This document shows positions 17,322 to 25,703 of a DNA stretch of 64,000 bases, one piece after another. Made by a program: the position numbers and the translations under genes. The stretch spans positions 1,984,001 through 2,048,000 of the forward strand of contig NC_015312.1 in the NCBI RefSeq assembly GCF_000196675.2. The letters run 5' to 3'. Positions within the stretch are counted from its first letter, which is position 1, and each line of letters starts with the position of its first letter. The stretch is from Pseudonocardia benzenivorans CB1190. GTDB taxonomy: Bacteria; Actinomycetota; Actinomycetes; Mycobacteriales; Pseudonocardiaceae. The notes beneath the pieces were generated by a model. That model was not told the origin of the DNA. It did not search any database and worked only from the letters and a program-made list of their open reading frames with translations.

Positions 17322-18365
17322 GTGACAGACCCGGATACGGTCGCCGAGACCGTGACGGAGACCACACTTGACGAGGCCGGGGACCTGGTGACCGTCTTCG
17401 TCCCCGCGCGTGACGAGTCCGGTTTCATCGGCGCCTGCCTCGGGTCGGTCCGTGCCCAGGACCATCGCAACATGCAGATCGTGGTGGTGGTCGACGGCGG
17501 CAGCCGCGACGACACCGCGGAGCAGGTCGCCGCCATGGCCGCCGAGGACCCCCGCATCGAGCTGCTGCGCAACGACCGCGGCGGCATCCCCGTCTCGCTG
17601 AACATGGCGGTGGCGGCCGCGCGCGGCCGATGGCTGGTGCGGGTCGACGCACACTCCACCGTCCCGGCCGACTACGTCTCCACCGCCGTCGCGCTGCTGC
17701 GCGAGGGGGAGTGGGGCGGTGTCGGCGGCCGCAAGGACGGACGTGGCGTGACGCCCGTCGGCCGCGCGATCGCCGCGGCCCTCGCCAGCCCCTTCGGCGT
17801 CGGCGGCTCGGTCTACCACCACGGCACCGAGCGCCAGGAGGTCGACCACATCCCGTTCGGCGCCTACCCGACCGCGCTCGTGCGCGAGCTCGGCGGCTGG
17901 GACGAGAACCTCGTCGCGAACGAGGACTTCGAGTTCGACCACCGGGTGCGGCTGGCCGGTCACAGGCTGCTGTTCGACCCGGCGATGACGATCAGCTGGC
18001 ACAGCCGGCAGACCATCCGCGACCTGTTCCTGCAGTACCGGCGCTACGGCCGCGGCAAGGTCGCCGTCGCACTGCTGCACCCGCGCTCGATGCGCCCGCG
18101 TCACCTCATGATCCCGGCGTTCGTCGCCTACCTGGCCGGCGCGCTGCTGGTCGCGCTCCGCCGCCCGTCGGCCGGGGCCGCGCTCGTCGCGCCCTACGCG
18201 GTGGCCGTCGCCGCCGCCTCCGCGCGCACCGCCCGCGACCTCGCGGCGGGGGAGCGGAAGTACGTGGCGCCCGCGTTCCTCGCCATGCACCTGGGCTGGG
18301 GGATCGGGTTCTGGCAGGGCGTCGGCGACGAGGCCGTCGCCCGGCTGCGTGGTGGGGCGCGATGA
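17322..18365 (+). CDS. Glycosyltransferase family 2
   Basis: About 347 residues, GT-A fold. The N-terminal part has VTVFVPARDESGFIGACLGS, VVVVDGGSRDDTAEQV (first Asp motif), ARGRWLVRVDAHSTVP (DxD-like DAH) and an acceptor-region ANEDFEFDHRV carrying the ED pair of inverting GT2 enzymes. One or two C-terminal hydrophobic segments (LMIPAFVAYLAGALLVAL, about 250-290) indicate membrane attachment. The family includes succinoglycan/hyaluronan-type transferases such as ExoA. GTG 17322 has GGAAGG 8 nt upstream; GTG 17313 is an alternative. Its stop overlaps the first ATG of the mini-ORF array (ATGA, 18,362-18,365). Confidence 0.9.
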   Translation: MTDPDTVAETVTETTLDEAGDLVTVFVPARDESGFIGACLGSVRAQDHRNMQIVVVVDGGSRDDTAEQVAAMAAEDPRIELLRNDRGGIPVSLNMAVAAARGRWLVRVDAHSTVPADYVSTAVALLREGEWGGVGGRKDGRGVTPVGRAIAAALASPFGVGGSVYHHGTERQEVDHIPFGAYPTALVRELGGWDENLVANEDFEFDHRVRLAGHRLLFDPAMTISWHSRQTIRDLFLQYRRYGRGKVAVALLHPRSMRPRHLMIPAFVAYLAGALLVALRRPSAGAALVAPYAVAVAAASARTARDLAAGERKYVAPAFLAMHLGWGIGFWQGVGDEAVARLRGGAR

Positions 18366-18592
18366 ACGAGCGTCAGCGAGTGAATGATCGTCACAGCGCC
18401 CGCGCGCAGCGCCGACCGAGCCCCGGCGAGGGAGTGCGATGAACGAGCGTCGGCGAGTGAATGATCGTCACAGCGCCCGCGCGCAGCGCCGACCGAGCCC
18501 CGGCGAGGGAGTGCGATGAACGAGCGTCGGCGAGTGAATGATCGTCACAGCGCCCGCGCGCAGCGCCGACCGAGCCCCGGCGAGGGAGTGCG
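18362..18592 (+). repeat. Three tandem 77-bp repeats forming coupled 26-codon mini-ORFs
   Basis: Units start at ATG 18362, 18439 and 18516, exactly 77 bp apart and almost identical. The only change seen between units 1 and 2 turns CAG into CGG. Each reads as 26 codons (M-N-E-R-Q/R-R-V-N-D-R-H-S-A-R-A-Q-R-R-P-S then PGEGVR) and ends in TGA overlapping the next ATG. The glycosyltransferase upstream ends in ATGA with the first unit, and the third unit's TGA overlaps ATG 18593 of the next glycosyltransferase. GAGGGAG before each start acts as the ribosome site. A 77-bp family member is also found inverted at 27,368-27,642. Whether the basic, Arg-rich peptides are made is unknown. Confidence 0.85.
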
Positions 18593-19732
18593 ATGAGTGC
18601 GCAGGAGACAGGGGCGGCGCCGGAGGCGGGCGTGGGGCCCACCGGGCACCGGCTCAAGGTTCTCCTCGTCGGGAAGTCCTATCCGGACCGCGGCGGCATC
18701 CCGACGTTCCTGGAGATGCTGCGCGGCGGCGCGCTCGCCGAGCGGCACGACGTCCGGCTGCTCAACGTCGCGCACTCCGGGGTCCGCGAGGGTGGCCGGT
18801 TCACGACCGGCAACATCGGCCGCACGATCAGTGACGCGCTCGCCGTGCGGCGCAACGCCCGGCGTGCCGACGTCGTGCACATCCATTCCGCGCTCGCGCC
18901 CGCGGTGACGGTGATCCGCGCCGGGCTGCTCGCGCTCGCCGGCCGCAGCCGGGGCTGCTCGGTCGTGGTGCACGCGCACGGCGGCAACATCCAGACCTGG
19001 CTGACGACGCCGGTCCGTCGCATGATCATGCGGCTGGCGATGGCGCCCGCGCACAGCGTCGTCGCCGTGTGGACGGCCGGCGAGGACGCGCTGCGCGCGG
19101 TGCTGCCCGCGGGCAAGGTCCGGCTGGTCGACAACGGGGTGCCGCTGGAGAACGTCCCGGAGCCCGAGGCCCCCCACGATCCGCCGCGGATCCTCTACGT
19201 CGGCCTGCTGACCCCGCGCAAGGGTGTGCTCGACCTCGTGGAGGCGTCCCGGATCCTGCGCGAACGCGGGGCGGAACACGAGCTGCGGCTGCTCGGCGGC
19301 GCCCCCGACGAGGGACCGGAGGCCGAAACGGCCGTCCGCGACAACCTGCCGCCGTGGGTCACGCTCCTGGGCACGCGCGATCCCGCCGACATGCCCGCCG
19401 AGTACGCGGCCGCCGACGTCTTCAGCCTCCCGTCGTGGTGGGAGGCCATGCCGCTGTCGGTGCTCGAGGCCATGGCGGGCGGGCTCCCGGTCGTCGCGAC
19501 CGACGTGGGCGACGTGGCGCGCGCCGTCGACGACGGGGTCACCGGCCGGGTCGTGCCCGTGCAGGACCCGCAGCGGCTCGCCGACGCGCTCGAGCCGCTC
19601 GTCCGCGACGTCGCGGCGCGCCGGGCGATGGGTGCAGCCGGGCGTCGCCGCGTCGAGGAGCGCTTCGCGGCCGACGTCACGGCGCGCAACCTCGACCGCC
19701 TCTACCAGGAGCTCGATCACCGGAAGCGGTGA
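18593..19732 (+). CDS. Glycosyltransferase family 4
   Basis: 379-residue GT-B glycosyltransferase. The N-terminal acceptor domain has VLLVGKSYPDRGGIPTFLEM and VVHAHGGN. The C-terminal donor domain shows ILYVGLLTPRKGVLDLVEA, LLGTRDPADMPAEYAAADVF and the E-x7-E motif in SWWEAMPLSVLEAMAGGLP, ending VATDVGDVARAVDDGVTG. ATG 18593 follows the GAGGGAG of the last 77-bp repeat and overlaps the stop of the last mini-ORF, so its translation is probably coupled to the repeat array. Part of the plus-strand set GT2, GT4, flippase; likely adds a sugar to the repeat unit. Confidence 0.91.
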   Translation: MSAQETGAAPEAGVGPTGHRLKVLLVGKSYPDRGGIPTFLEMLRGGALAERHDVRLLNVAHSGVREGGRFTTGNIGRTISDALAVRRNARRADVVHIHSALAPAVTVIRAGLLALAGRSRGCSVVVHAHGGNIQTWLTTPVRRMIMRLAMAPAHSVVAVWTAGEDALRAVLPAGKVRLVDNGVPLENVPEPEAPHDPPRILYVGLLTPRKGVLDLVEASRILRERGAEHELRLLGGAPDEGPEAETAVRDNLPPWVTLLGTRDPADMPAEYAAADVFSLPSWWEAMPLSVLEAMAGGLPVVATDVGDVARAVDDGVTGRVVPVQDPQRLADALEPLVRDVAARRAMGAAGRRRVEERFAADVTARNLDRLYQELDHRKR

Positions 19733-19896
19733 CGGGAACGGTGAGTTGCTCCGGCCGGCGCACCGTCGTTCGGACACGCCGTTACCCTGCTCGGGGTAAT
19801 ACATCGCCGAGGCCATCCGAGGACGACCAGTTGACCAGAGCACGTGGCGAGGCGCTGCGCCGTCCCGTCCCCGCCCCGATCGCCGGGCGGTGCTGA

Positions 19897-22800
19897 GTGC
19901 CTCTCGGGAAGCATCGGGCGAGTGTCGCCACCACCCGTGAGGCGACGAGCGACCCCGACATCTCGACGCTGGGCAGCACGCTCAAGCGCGGCGCGATGCT
20001 CTCGGGACTCGCGCTGGGGGTCGTGCAGGTCGTCTCGTTCGTCCAGACGCTGATCCTCGCCCGCATCCTCGATCCCACCCAGATCGGCCTCTACGCGGCC
20101 GGCACGGTGATGATGGGGTTCCTCCTCGGCTTCACCGAGGGCGGCCTGCGCGGCGCGCTGATCCAGCGCGAGGGCGACGTCGAGGACGCCGCCGACACCG
20201 TCTTCTGGGTCACGTTCGTCACCGGGCTCGGGCTGGCCGTGCTGTCGCTGGCGTCCGCGCCGATCATCGGGCTCGTCTTCCGGAGCGAGCTCGCCGGGAC
20301 GATCGCCGCGGTGTCGTCGGGCGCGGTGGTGCTGCACGCGCTGACCAACGTCCCCGACGGCCTCATGCAGCGCCGCTTCAACTTCAAGCGACGGCTGATC
20401 GTCGACCCCACACGCGTGCTCGGGTACGCGATCGTCACGATCACGCTGGCGCTGTGCGGCTTCGGCGTCTGGTCGATGGTGATCGGCAACTACGTCGGCA
20501 TCGGGATCTGGCTGTTCCTGAGCTGGCGGTACGCGAAGTGGCGGCCGGGTGTCGGGAAGTTCCACTTCGGGCTCTGGCGCGAGATGGCCAGGTTCGCCGC
20601 GCCGCTGCTCATCGAAGGCATCGTCGAGCGCGTCCGGACCGCCGCCGAGACCGCGCTGATCGGCCGCAGGCTCGACGCCAACAACCTCGGCCAGTACCGC
20701 TACGGGTCGAGCCTCGCCCAGCTGCCGGCGATGGTGATCGTCCAGATCGGCTCGTACGTCCTCTTCCCGGCGTTCTCCCGGCTCCAGTCCGATCCGCCGC
20801 GCTTCACCCGTGCGTTCGAACGCGCCCTGCAGGTCACGTGGGTCATCGCCGCGCCGCTCGCCGGCCTGATGATCTGCCTCGGCGAGCCCGCGGTCGTCGT
20901 GCTGCTGGGGGAGAAGTGGCGGGCCGCGGGCGTCGCGCTGATGGTGATGTCGGGCTACGGCGTCGGCATCGCGCTGCAGGCCGTCGGCAGCGAGGTGATC
21001 AAGGCCGTCGGCGCGTCGAAGATGCTCAACTGGACGACGGCGACCAGCCTCGTCCTCGGCATCGGCTCGTTGCTCGCGCTGCTGCCGCTCGGCCTGATCG
21101 GCGTCGGCATCGCGATGTCGATCACCGAGATCGCCGTCGGGCTCGTCATCCTGGTGCTGTCGAGGCGGATCGTCACCTACTCCGTGCCGCGGCTCGTCGG
21201 CATGCTCGTCCCCCCGCTGGTCGCGGCGGGCGTCGCCACGGTTGCGACGTGGTGGGTCGACCGCAACGTCCTCAACGCCGACGAGCACGGTGTGCTGCTC
21301 GGCGTCGTGATGCTCGTCCTCGACGCGATCGTCTTCGTGGTGGTGTACCTCGCCGTGCTGACGGCGCTCGCGCCGTCGCTGGGCCGCTCGCTGCTCACCG
21401 CCGTCCGGTCCAAGCTCCGCCGCGGCGGTGCGGACGACGAGGAGGACGAGGGCGACGAGGACGAATCGCGCGTTCCGGCGTCCCCGACCGACCCGGACCG
21501 CGAGCTCGTCGGGGCCGGGGTACCCGCGCCGACCGCGGCCGAGCAGACCATCCGGCTGCCACCGCTCACCGCGAGCGGTGTGTTCGGCATCGCGCGCGCC
21601 GTCATCTCCGAGGGTCTCGACGATGCGACCGTCCAGATGCGACTCATCTCGCCGACGAGCTCGCCGGGTCTCGGCGCCCCCCGCCCGCGACCGCGTCCCC
21701 AGCCGCACCCGCGGCCGCGGCTCGCACCGCTGCCGCAGGTCACGCCCGTCGAAGGCACCGCGTCGCCGGCGGAGCGGACCGTGCTGCTGCACCCGGCGGG
21801 CGGGTCCGGTCCCGGGCCCACGGACGGTCCGGTCGACCTGTTCTCCGCGCCCGACGACGCTGCCCGCGACGTCACGACCACCTCCGACGGCCGCCGCTGG
21901 GATGCGCCGCTGGAGAGCCTGCGCCCGTCCGGGGCCGGGGGCCGTCCTGCCGGTGGGCCGCCGACGGACGAGCCTGCTGCGGGTGGCACGCCGGTGAGGG
22001 GCGCGGGCTCCCACGACGGTTCCGCGCCGGTCGACCGTGCCGGGGCGCAGGGCGCTTCGGGTCCCGACGCGGCAGGTCGTCCCGAGTCCAGGGGGGCAGC
22101 GCCGAGCGGCCCGCCGGCCGCTCGGTCGAGCCGCTCCGGTGACGCCGCGAACGCTCGCCCGGACGTCCCCGGCGCCCCACCACGACCGCGGCCCTCGCCC
22201 CGACCACGACCGACGCCGTTGCCCCCGGGAGACGAGTCGAGCACCGCCAAGGTCCCCGCTCGACCGCCGTCCGGCGGCACAGCCGCGGGTCGACCGACGG
22301 GCGGTCCGTCCGCCGGGCAGGCCGAGCCGGCTCCGCCGAAGCGTGGCGCCGACGGTGGTCCCGTGGCCGACGCGCGGCCCTCGGATTCCGACCGGGCCCC
22401 CGCCGGCCCGACGGGTGGCGGCGGCCGGAGCGGGCGCGGCGCGGTGCCCGGAAGCGCGCCGAGCCGCCCGGGTCAGCCGGCCGAGTCGTCGGCGCCCGCG
22501 GGTCGAGGGGGCGGCGGCCCCGCCGGCAACGGCAGCCCGACACCCCCGGCGCATTCCGACCGCGGCAATACGCACGGCGGTGGGCCGACCGCGACGGACG
22601 TCCAGCGGCCCGGCCCGAACGGCCCACAACCCGCCCCGACGCAATCTGGTCCGACGGGGTCAGGTCCGACGCGATCCGCCGCAGCGGGGTCCGGTCCGAC
22701 AGGGTCTGCTCCGACGGGGTCCGGTCCGACAGGGTCCGGTCCGACGGAGTCCGCTCTCGGTCGGTCCGCGGCGCAGGAGCCGGACTCCACGGGCCCGGGT

Positions 22801-24030
22801 ACCCAGGGGGTAGGCCCGAAGGGTGCGGGCTCGAACGGTCCTGCCCCGGACGCGCCGAGCCCGAACGGCTTGGGCACGACGGGTTCAGGTTCTCGGGGGC
22901 CCGGTTCTCAGGGGTCGGGTTCTCCGGGATCGCGCTCGCACGCGCCGGACTCGTCGCGGTCGGGCTCGCAACGGGCGGCCTCGAACGGCCCGGCCCCGAG
23001 CGTTTCGGGCTCGAACGGTTCGGGCTTGCAGGGCCCGGGTTCGCCGGGGTCGGGGTCGCAAGGTGCGGTCTCGAATGGTCTCGCTTCGAACGCTCCGGTC
23101 TCGAACGGCCCGCGTTCGCAGGGTCCGGGCTCACGGAGGGCCAGCACGAACCGTCCCGATCCGGACGCTTCCCGCTCCGGCGTTGCCGGCTCGCAGACGC
23201 CGGGTTCTCGAGGCGCCTTCTCGGCCGACGCCGCGCCGACGAGGGGCGCCGGGAGCTCCGGACCTCAGCAGGGAGCGCCGCCGAGCGGTCCGGCGCCGAG
23301 TGGTCAGGTTCCGAGCGGGGCAACCCCGAGTGGTCGGGAGCCGAGCGGTCCGGCTCCGAGCGGTCGGGAGTCGAGTGGGCGGGAGCCGAGCGGTCCCGCT
23401 CCGAGCAGTCGGGAGCCGAGTGGTCGCGAGCCGAGTCGCTCTGGTCCAGGCGGCTCGGTCCCGGGTGGCTCGGTCCCGGATGGTGGCTCGGCCCTCGGCG
23501 TCCCCGGCGGTCGGGCGTCAAAGAGCGCGATCCCCGGCGACCCCGCCGGCCACGGTCCGGCCCGCAAGGGATCGGTCCCAACCGGCTCGGGCCTCGCCGC
23601 GAACGACGCGGGCGAGACGGGCTCGTCCGGCCCGCCTGTCGGCAGCCGGGGCAGCAACGGCGCCGGCCCGGAAGGTGCGGCTCCTGCGGGGTCGCGTCCT
23701 GCCACCGGCACCAAGGGCGACTCGGCGGGCACGGGATCGGGAAGCACCGGGTCGGAGGCAGCCGCCGGGCAGTCCGACGATCCGCGACGTGGAGCGCCGT
23801 CGGCGGGCGTCGAGCAGACCCGCCGCCTGACCCCGACCGCAGCCGCGGGATCGCGCAGCGAGCCGCACCGCGGGGCGACGAGCGCGGACGGTGCGCCCAG
23901 CCGACCTGGTGACACCGCGGCGGACGGCCCCCCGGCCGACAGCGCCCCGCGACGCCCGTCGCCCCGACCCCGCCCACGGCCGGTCGAATCCGACTCCGGC
24001 GCTTCGTCCTCCGACGACCGCCGCGGCTGA
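19897..24030 (+). CDS. Wzx-like polysaccharide flippase with a very long disordered tail
   Basis: 1,377 residues. Residues about 25-500 are a MOP-superfamily lipid-linked-oligosaccharide flippase: TLKRGAMLSGLALGVVQV at the first helix, many further helices, and conserved ILDPTQIGLYAAG and RRFNFKRRLIVDPTR segments. It would move the undecaprenyl-linked repeat unit across the membrane. After an acidic stretch (DDEEDEGDEDES, near 515) the remaining 870 residues are low-complexity Pro/Gly/Ser/Ala/Arg with repeated SGPTG, SNGPG, PSGREPSGPAPSG and PRPRPSPRPRP units and no membrane helix, so presumably disordered. The frame is uninterrupted to TGA 24,030. GTG 19897 has only a weak ribosome site; the start is uncertain. 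Confidence 0.83.
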   Translation: MPLGKHRASVATTREATSDPDISTLGSTLKRGAMLSGLALGVVQVVSFVQTLILARILDPTQIGLYAAGTVMMGFLLGFTEGGLRGALIQREGDVEDAADTVFWVTFVTGLGLAVLSLASAPIIGLVFRSELAGTIAAVSSGAVVLHALTNVPDGLMQRRFNFKRRLIVDPTRVLGYAIVTITLALCGFGVWSMVIGNYVGIGIWLFLSWRYAKWRPGVGKFHFGLWREMARFAAPLLIEGIVERVRTAAETALIGRRLDANNLGQYRYGSSLAQLPAMVIVQIGSYVLFPAFSRLQSDPPRFTRAFERALQVTWVIAAPLAGLMICLGEPAVVVLLGEKWRAAGVALMVMSGYGVGIALQAVGSEVIKAVGASKMLNWTTATSLVLGIGSLLALLPLGLIGVGIAMSITEIAVGLVILVLSRRIVTYSVPRLVGMLVPPLVAAGVATVATWWVDRNVLNADEHGVLLGVVMLVLDAIVFVVVYLAVLTALAPSLGRSLLTAVRSKLRRGGADDEEDEGDEDESRVPASPTDPDRELVGAGVPAPTAAEQTIRLPPLTASGVFGIARAVISEGLDDATVQMRLISPTSSPGLGAPRPRPRPQPHPRPRLAPLPQVTPVEGTASPAERTVLLHPAGGSGPGPTDGPVDLFSAPDDAARDVTTTSDGRRWDAPLESLRPSGAGGRPAGGPPTDEPAAGGTPVRGAGSHDGSAPVDRAGAQGASGPDAAGRPESRGAAPSGPPAARSSRSGDAANARPDVPGAPPRPRPSPRPRPTPLPPGDESSTAKVPARPPSGGTAAGRPTGGPSAGQAEPAPPKRGADGGPVADARPSDSDRAPAGPTGGGGRSGRGAVPGSAPSRPGQPAESSAPAGRGGGGPAGNGSPTPPAHSDRGNTHGGGPTATDVQRPGPNGPQPAPTQSGPTGSGPTRSAAAGSGPTGSAPTGSGPTGSGPTESALGRSAAQEPDSTGPGTQGVGPKGAGSNGPAPDAPSPNGLGTTGSGSRGPGSQGSGSPGSRSHAPDSSRSGSQRAASNGPAPSVSGSNGSGLQGPGSPGSGSQGAVSNGLASNAPVSNGPRSQGPGSRRASTNRPDPDASRSGVAGSQTPGSRGAFSADAAPTRGAGSSGPQQGAPPSGPAPSGQVPSGATPSGREPSGPAPSGRESSGREPSGPAPSSREPSGREPSRSGPGGSVPGGSVPDGGSALGVPGGRASKSAIPGDPAGHGPARKGSVPTGSGLAANDAGETGSSGPPVGSRGSNGAGPEGAAPAGSRPATGTKGDSAGTGSGSTGSEAAAGQSDDPRRGAPSAGVEQTRRLTPTAAAGSRSEPHRGATSADGAPSRPGDTAADGPPADSAPRRPSPRPRPRPVESDSGASSSDDRRG
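22644..23465 (+). repeat. Degenerate tandem repeats coding the flippase tail
   Basis: Short in-frame repeats of the type GGTCCGACGGGGTCC (22,644-22,760), then TCGGGTTCTCAG-like units (22,870-23,130), then GAGCCGAGCGGTCCGGCTCC-like units (23,280-23,465). They encode Ser/Gly/Pro repeats and are likely to vary in copy number by slippage. Confidence 0.7.
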
Positions 24031-24045
24031 CCCCGACGCCGCTTC

Positions 24046-24604
24046 GTGGTCGTCGTTTGCGGGACGTGAGCGTCGCTGGTTGCGCTCAGGTCCCTCGTTC
24101 GACGATCACCGGGGGTGCGGGTCGACGGTGAGGGTCGGTTGCACCTCGGCGTCGGGGCGCGGATGCCTCGACGCCGGTGGCGCGTCGCGCTTGACGGGCG
24201 TCCGCGGCCACGCCCCCAGCCCGGCCGGTGATCGTCGTACGCGGGACATGGGCGCACGTGGTCCCTCGTTCGGCGATCACCGGGTCGTGCTGGGCGCGAC
24301 CGCGCGGCCCGAACACCTCCCCGTCGGCGCCTGTTCCCGCCGGTCCGGCGACCATCGCGGCCGCGCCGCGCCCTTCGATGGTCGCCCTTTGCGGGACATG
24401 GGCGCGTGTGGTTGCGCTCTGGTCCCTGGTTCGGTGATCACCGGGCGGGGCGGCGATGGTCGCGTGGGCGCTGAGGCGCCCCGGGGCCCGACGGGCGGGG
24501 CGGGGAGTCGGGGTTGGGCGCCGCGGCTGCCTTCTGATCGTGGTCGTCGTTCGCGGGACATGGGCGCGTGTGGTTGCGCTCAGATCCCTCGTTCGACGAT
24601 CACC
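24046..24604. repeat. Cluster of four REP/BIME-like palindromic repeats
   Basis: The 828-bp gap 24,031-24,858 has no convincing gene. It carries four related elements at about 24,046-24,110, 24,229-24,280, 24,379-24,442 and 24,541-24,604. Each starts with (T)GRTCGTCG, contains GCGGGACATGGGCGC, and ends with a partly complementary (GGTCCC)TCGTTCGRYGATCACCGGG. The right arms here are shorter or less perfect than in the second cluster at 53.5 kb. All four face the same way. From 24,605 to 24,858 I see nothing but short GCGACCGCGG-like runs. Confidence 0.7.
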
Positions 24605-24858
24605 GGGTCGTCGGGGCGACCACGCGGCCGCTCATCGTGCCCGCAGGGCTCACCGCGCCGACAACGCTCCTCGCACCCGCTGCGCTCCCAGCGTCGGCGA
24701 CGCGGACCGCGTCCGCGCACCGCGGCCGCAGCGCTCACCGCGGCCGCGACGCTCACGCGTCCGCGGACCGCGTCCGTGACGCAACCCCGGTCGACCGCTG
24801 CACAGGACGGTGCTCGCCCTGCGGACGGGACGGGCAGGGGCGGCGGGCAGGGGACGGC

Positions 24859-25671
24859 TCAGTACCACTCTTCCCAGCGGTCGAAGGCGCCGCCGAGGGC
24901 GGCGCGGAAGACGCGGTCGTCGTCGAACCGGGTGACGAAGGTGCGGGGGACGGTGCCGGCGGGGCGCCGTTCCATCGACTGTGCGTAGACGGTGGTGTAG
25001 CCCGCCTCCGTCGCGGCCTTGCGGGCCACCTCCGGCCAGTCTTTCGACTGTCCGAACGGGATGGCGAACTCCGTCGTCTCGATGCCCAGTTTGTCCCGGA
25101 GGGCCGTCCGCGACTGTTCCAGCTCGTCGACGACCTGCCCGGGGGACAGGGTCGCGAAGTTGGGGTGCGTCACCGAATGGCTGGCGATCGTCACACCGCG
25201 CTCCGCGAGCCCCGCGACCTCGTCCCAGTCGAGGAAGTCCTCGTGGCCCTTCTTCCCGTCGGCGAACCCGCTGACGATGAACGCCGTCCACGGGATGTCC
25301 AGCTCACGCAGCAGCGGCTCGACGGTGGTGAGGATGCTGCGGAAGCCGTCGTCGAAGGTGAGGGCGAGGCGCCGGTCACCGGGGGCCGGGTCGGTCGGCT
25401 CGGCGACCAGTTCGGACGCGGGCACGAAGCGGTAGCCCGCGATGCGCGCCATTTCGAGCTGGCGACGGATCCGCTGCAGGGAGACGTCGTTGAGCCCCAT
25501 CTTGGGCATGCCGACGGTGTGGTAGCAGAGGATCCGGCTGGTCGGCGGCTTGGGCGCCCGCGCCCGCGCGATGAGCTGCCGTTCGGCGTAGGCGCGGCCA
25601 CGGGCCACCCGGTCGCGGGCGGCCTCGGTCCGCCACTCGGCGGAGTGGCGGACACGCTCGATGAGCGACAC
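24859..25671 (-). CDS. Polysaccharide deacetylase (NodB domain)
   Basis: 270-residue CE4-type deacetylase. ILCYHTVGMPKMGLND opens the domain, LALTFDDGFRSIL carries the Asp pair, IASHSVTHPNFATLSPG has the metal H-x3-H, and FAIPFGQSKDWPEVA follows. GTG 25671 was chosen because AAGGGAG precedes it by 3 nt; a long upstream frame is an antisense artefact of the neighbouring gene. No signal peptide. Last gene of the operon running from 31,020, so it probably removes an acetyl from an acetamido sugar made or transferred by the upstream genes. It is the third deacetylase in this region. Confidence 0.87.
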   Translation of the reverse strand: MSLIERVRHSAEWRTEAARDRVARGRAYAERQLIARARAPKPPTSRILCYHTVGMPKMGLNDVSLQRIRRQLEMARIAGYRFVPASELVAEPTDPAPGDRRLALTFDDGFRSILTTVEPLLRELDIPWTAFIVSGFADGKKGHEDFLDWDEVAGLAERGVTIASHSVTHPNFATLSPGQVVDELEQSRTALRDKLGIETTEFAIPFGQSKDWPEVARKAATEAGYTTVYAQSMERRPAGTVPRTFVTRFDDDRVFRAALGGAFDRWEEWY

Positions 25672-25703
25672 GTTCTCCCTTTCGGACGGGCGGGTCGGGG
25701 CCC

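Noticed and set aside
18362..18592. CRISPR-like array
   Set aside because: The 77-bp units are contiguous without variable spacers and are open reading frames; no cas gene is present.
21872..23977. Long antisense frame opposite the flippase tail
   Set aside because: The plus-strand frame is continuous with a real flippase domain; the antisense product is repeat-derived and lacks an initiation site.
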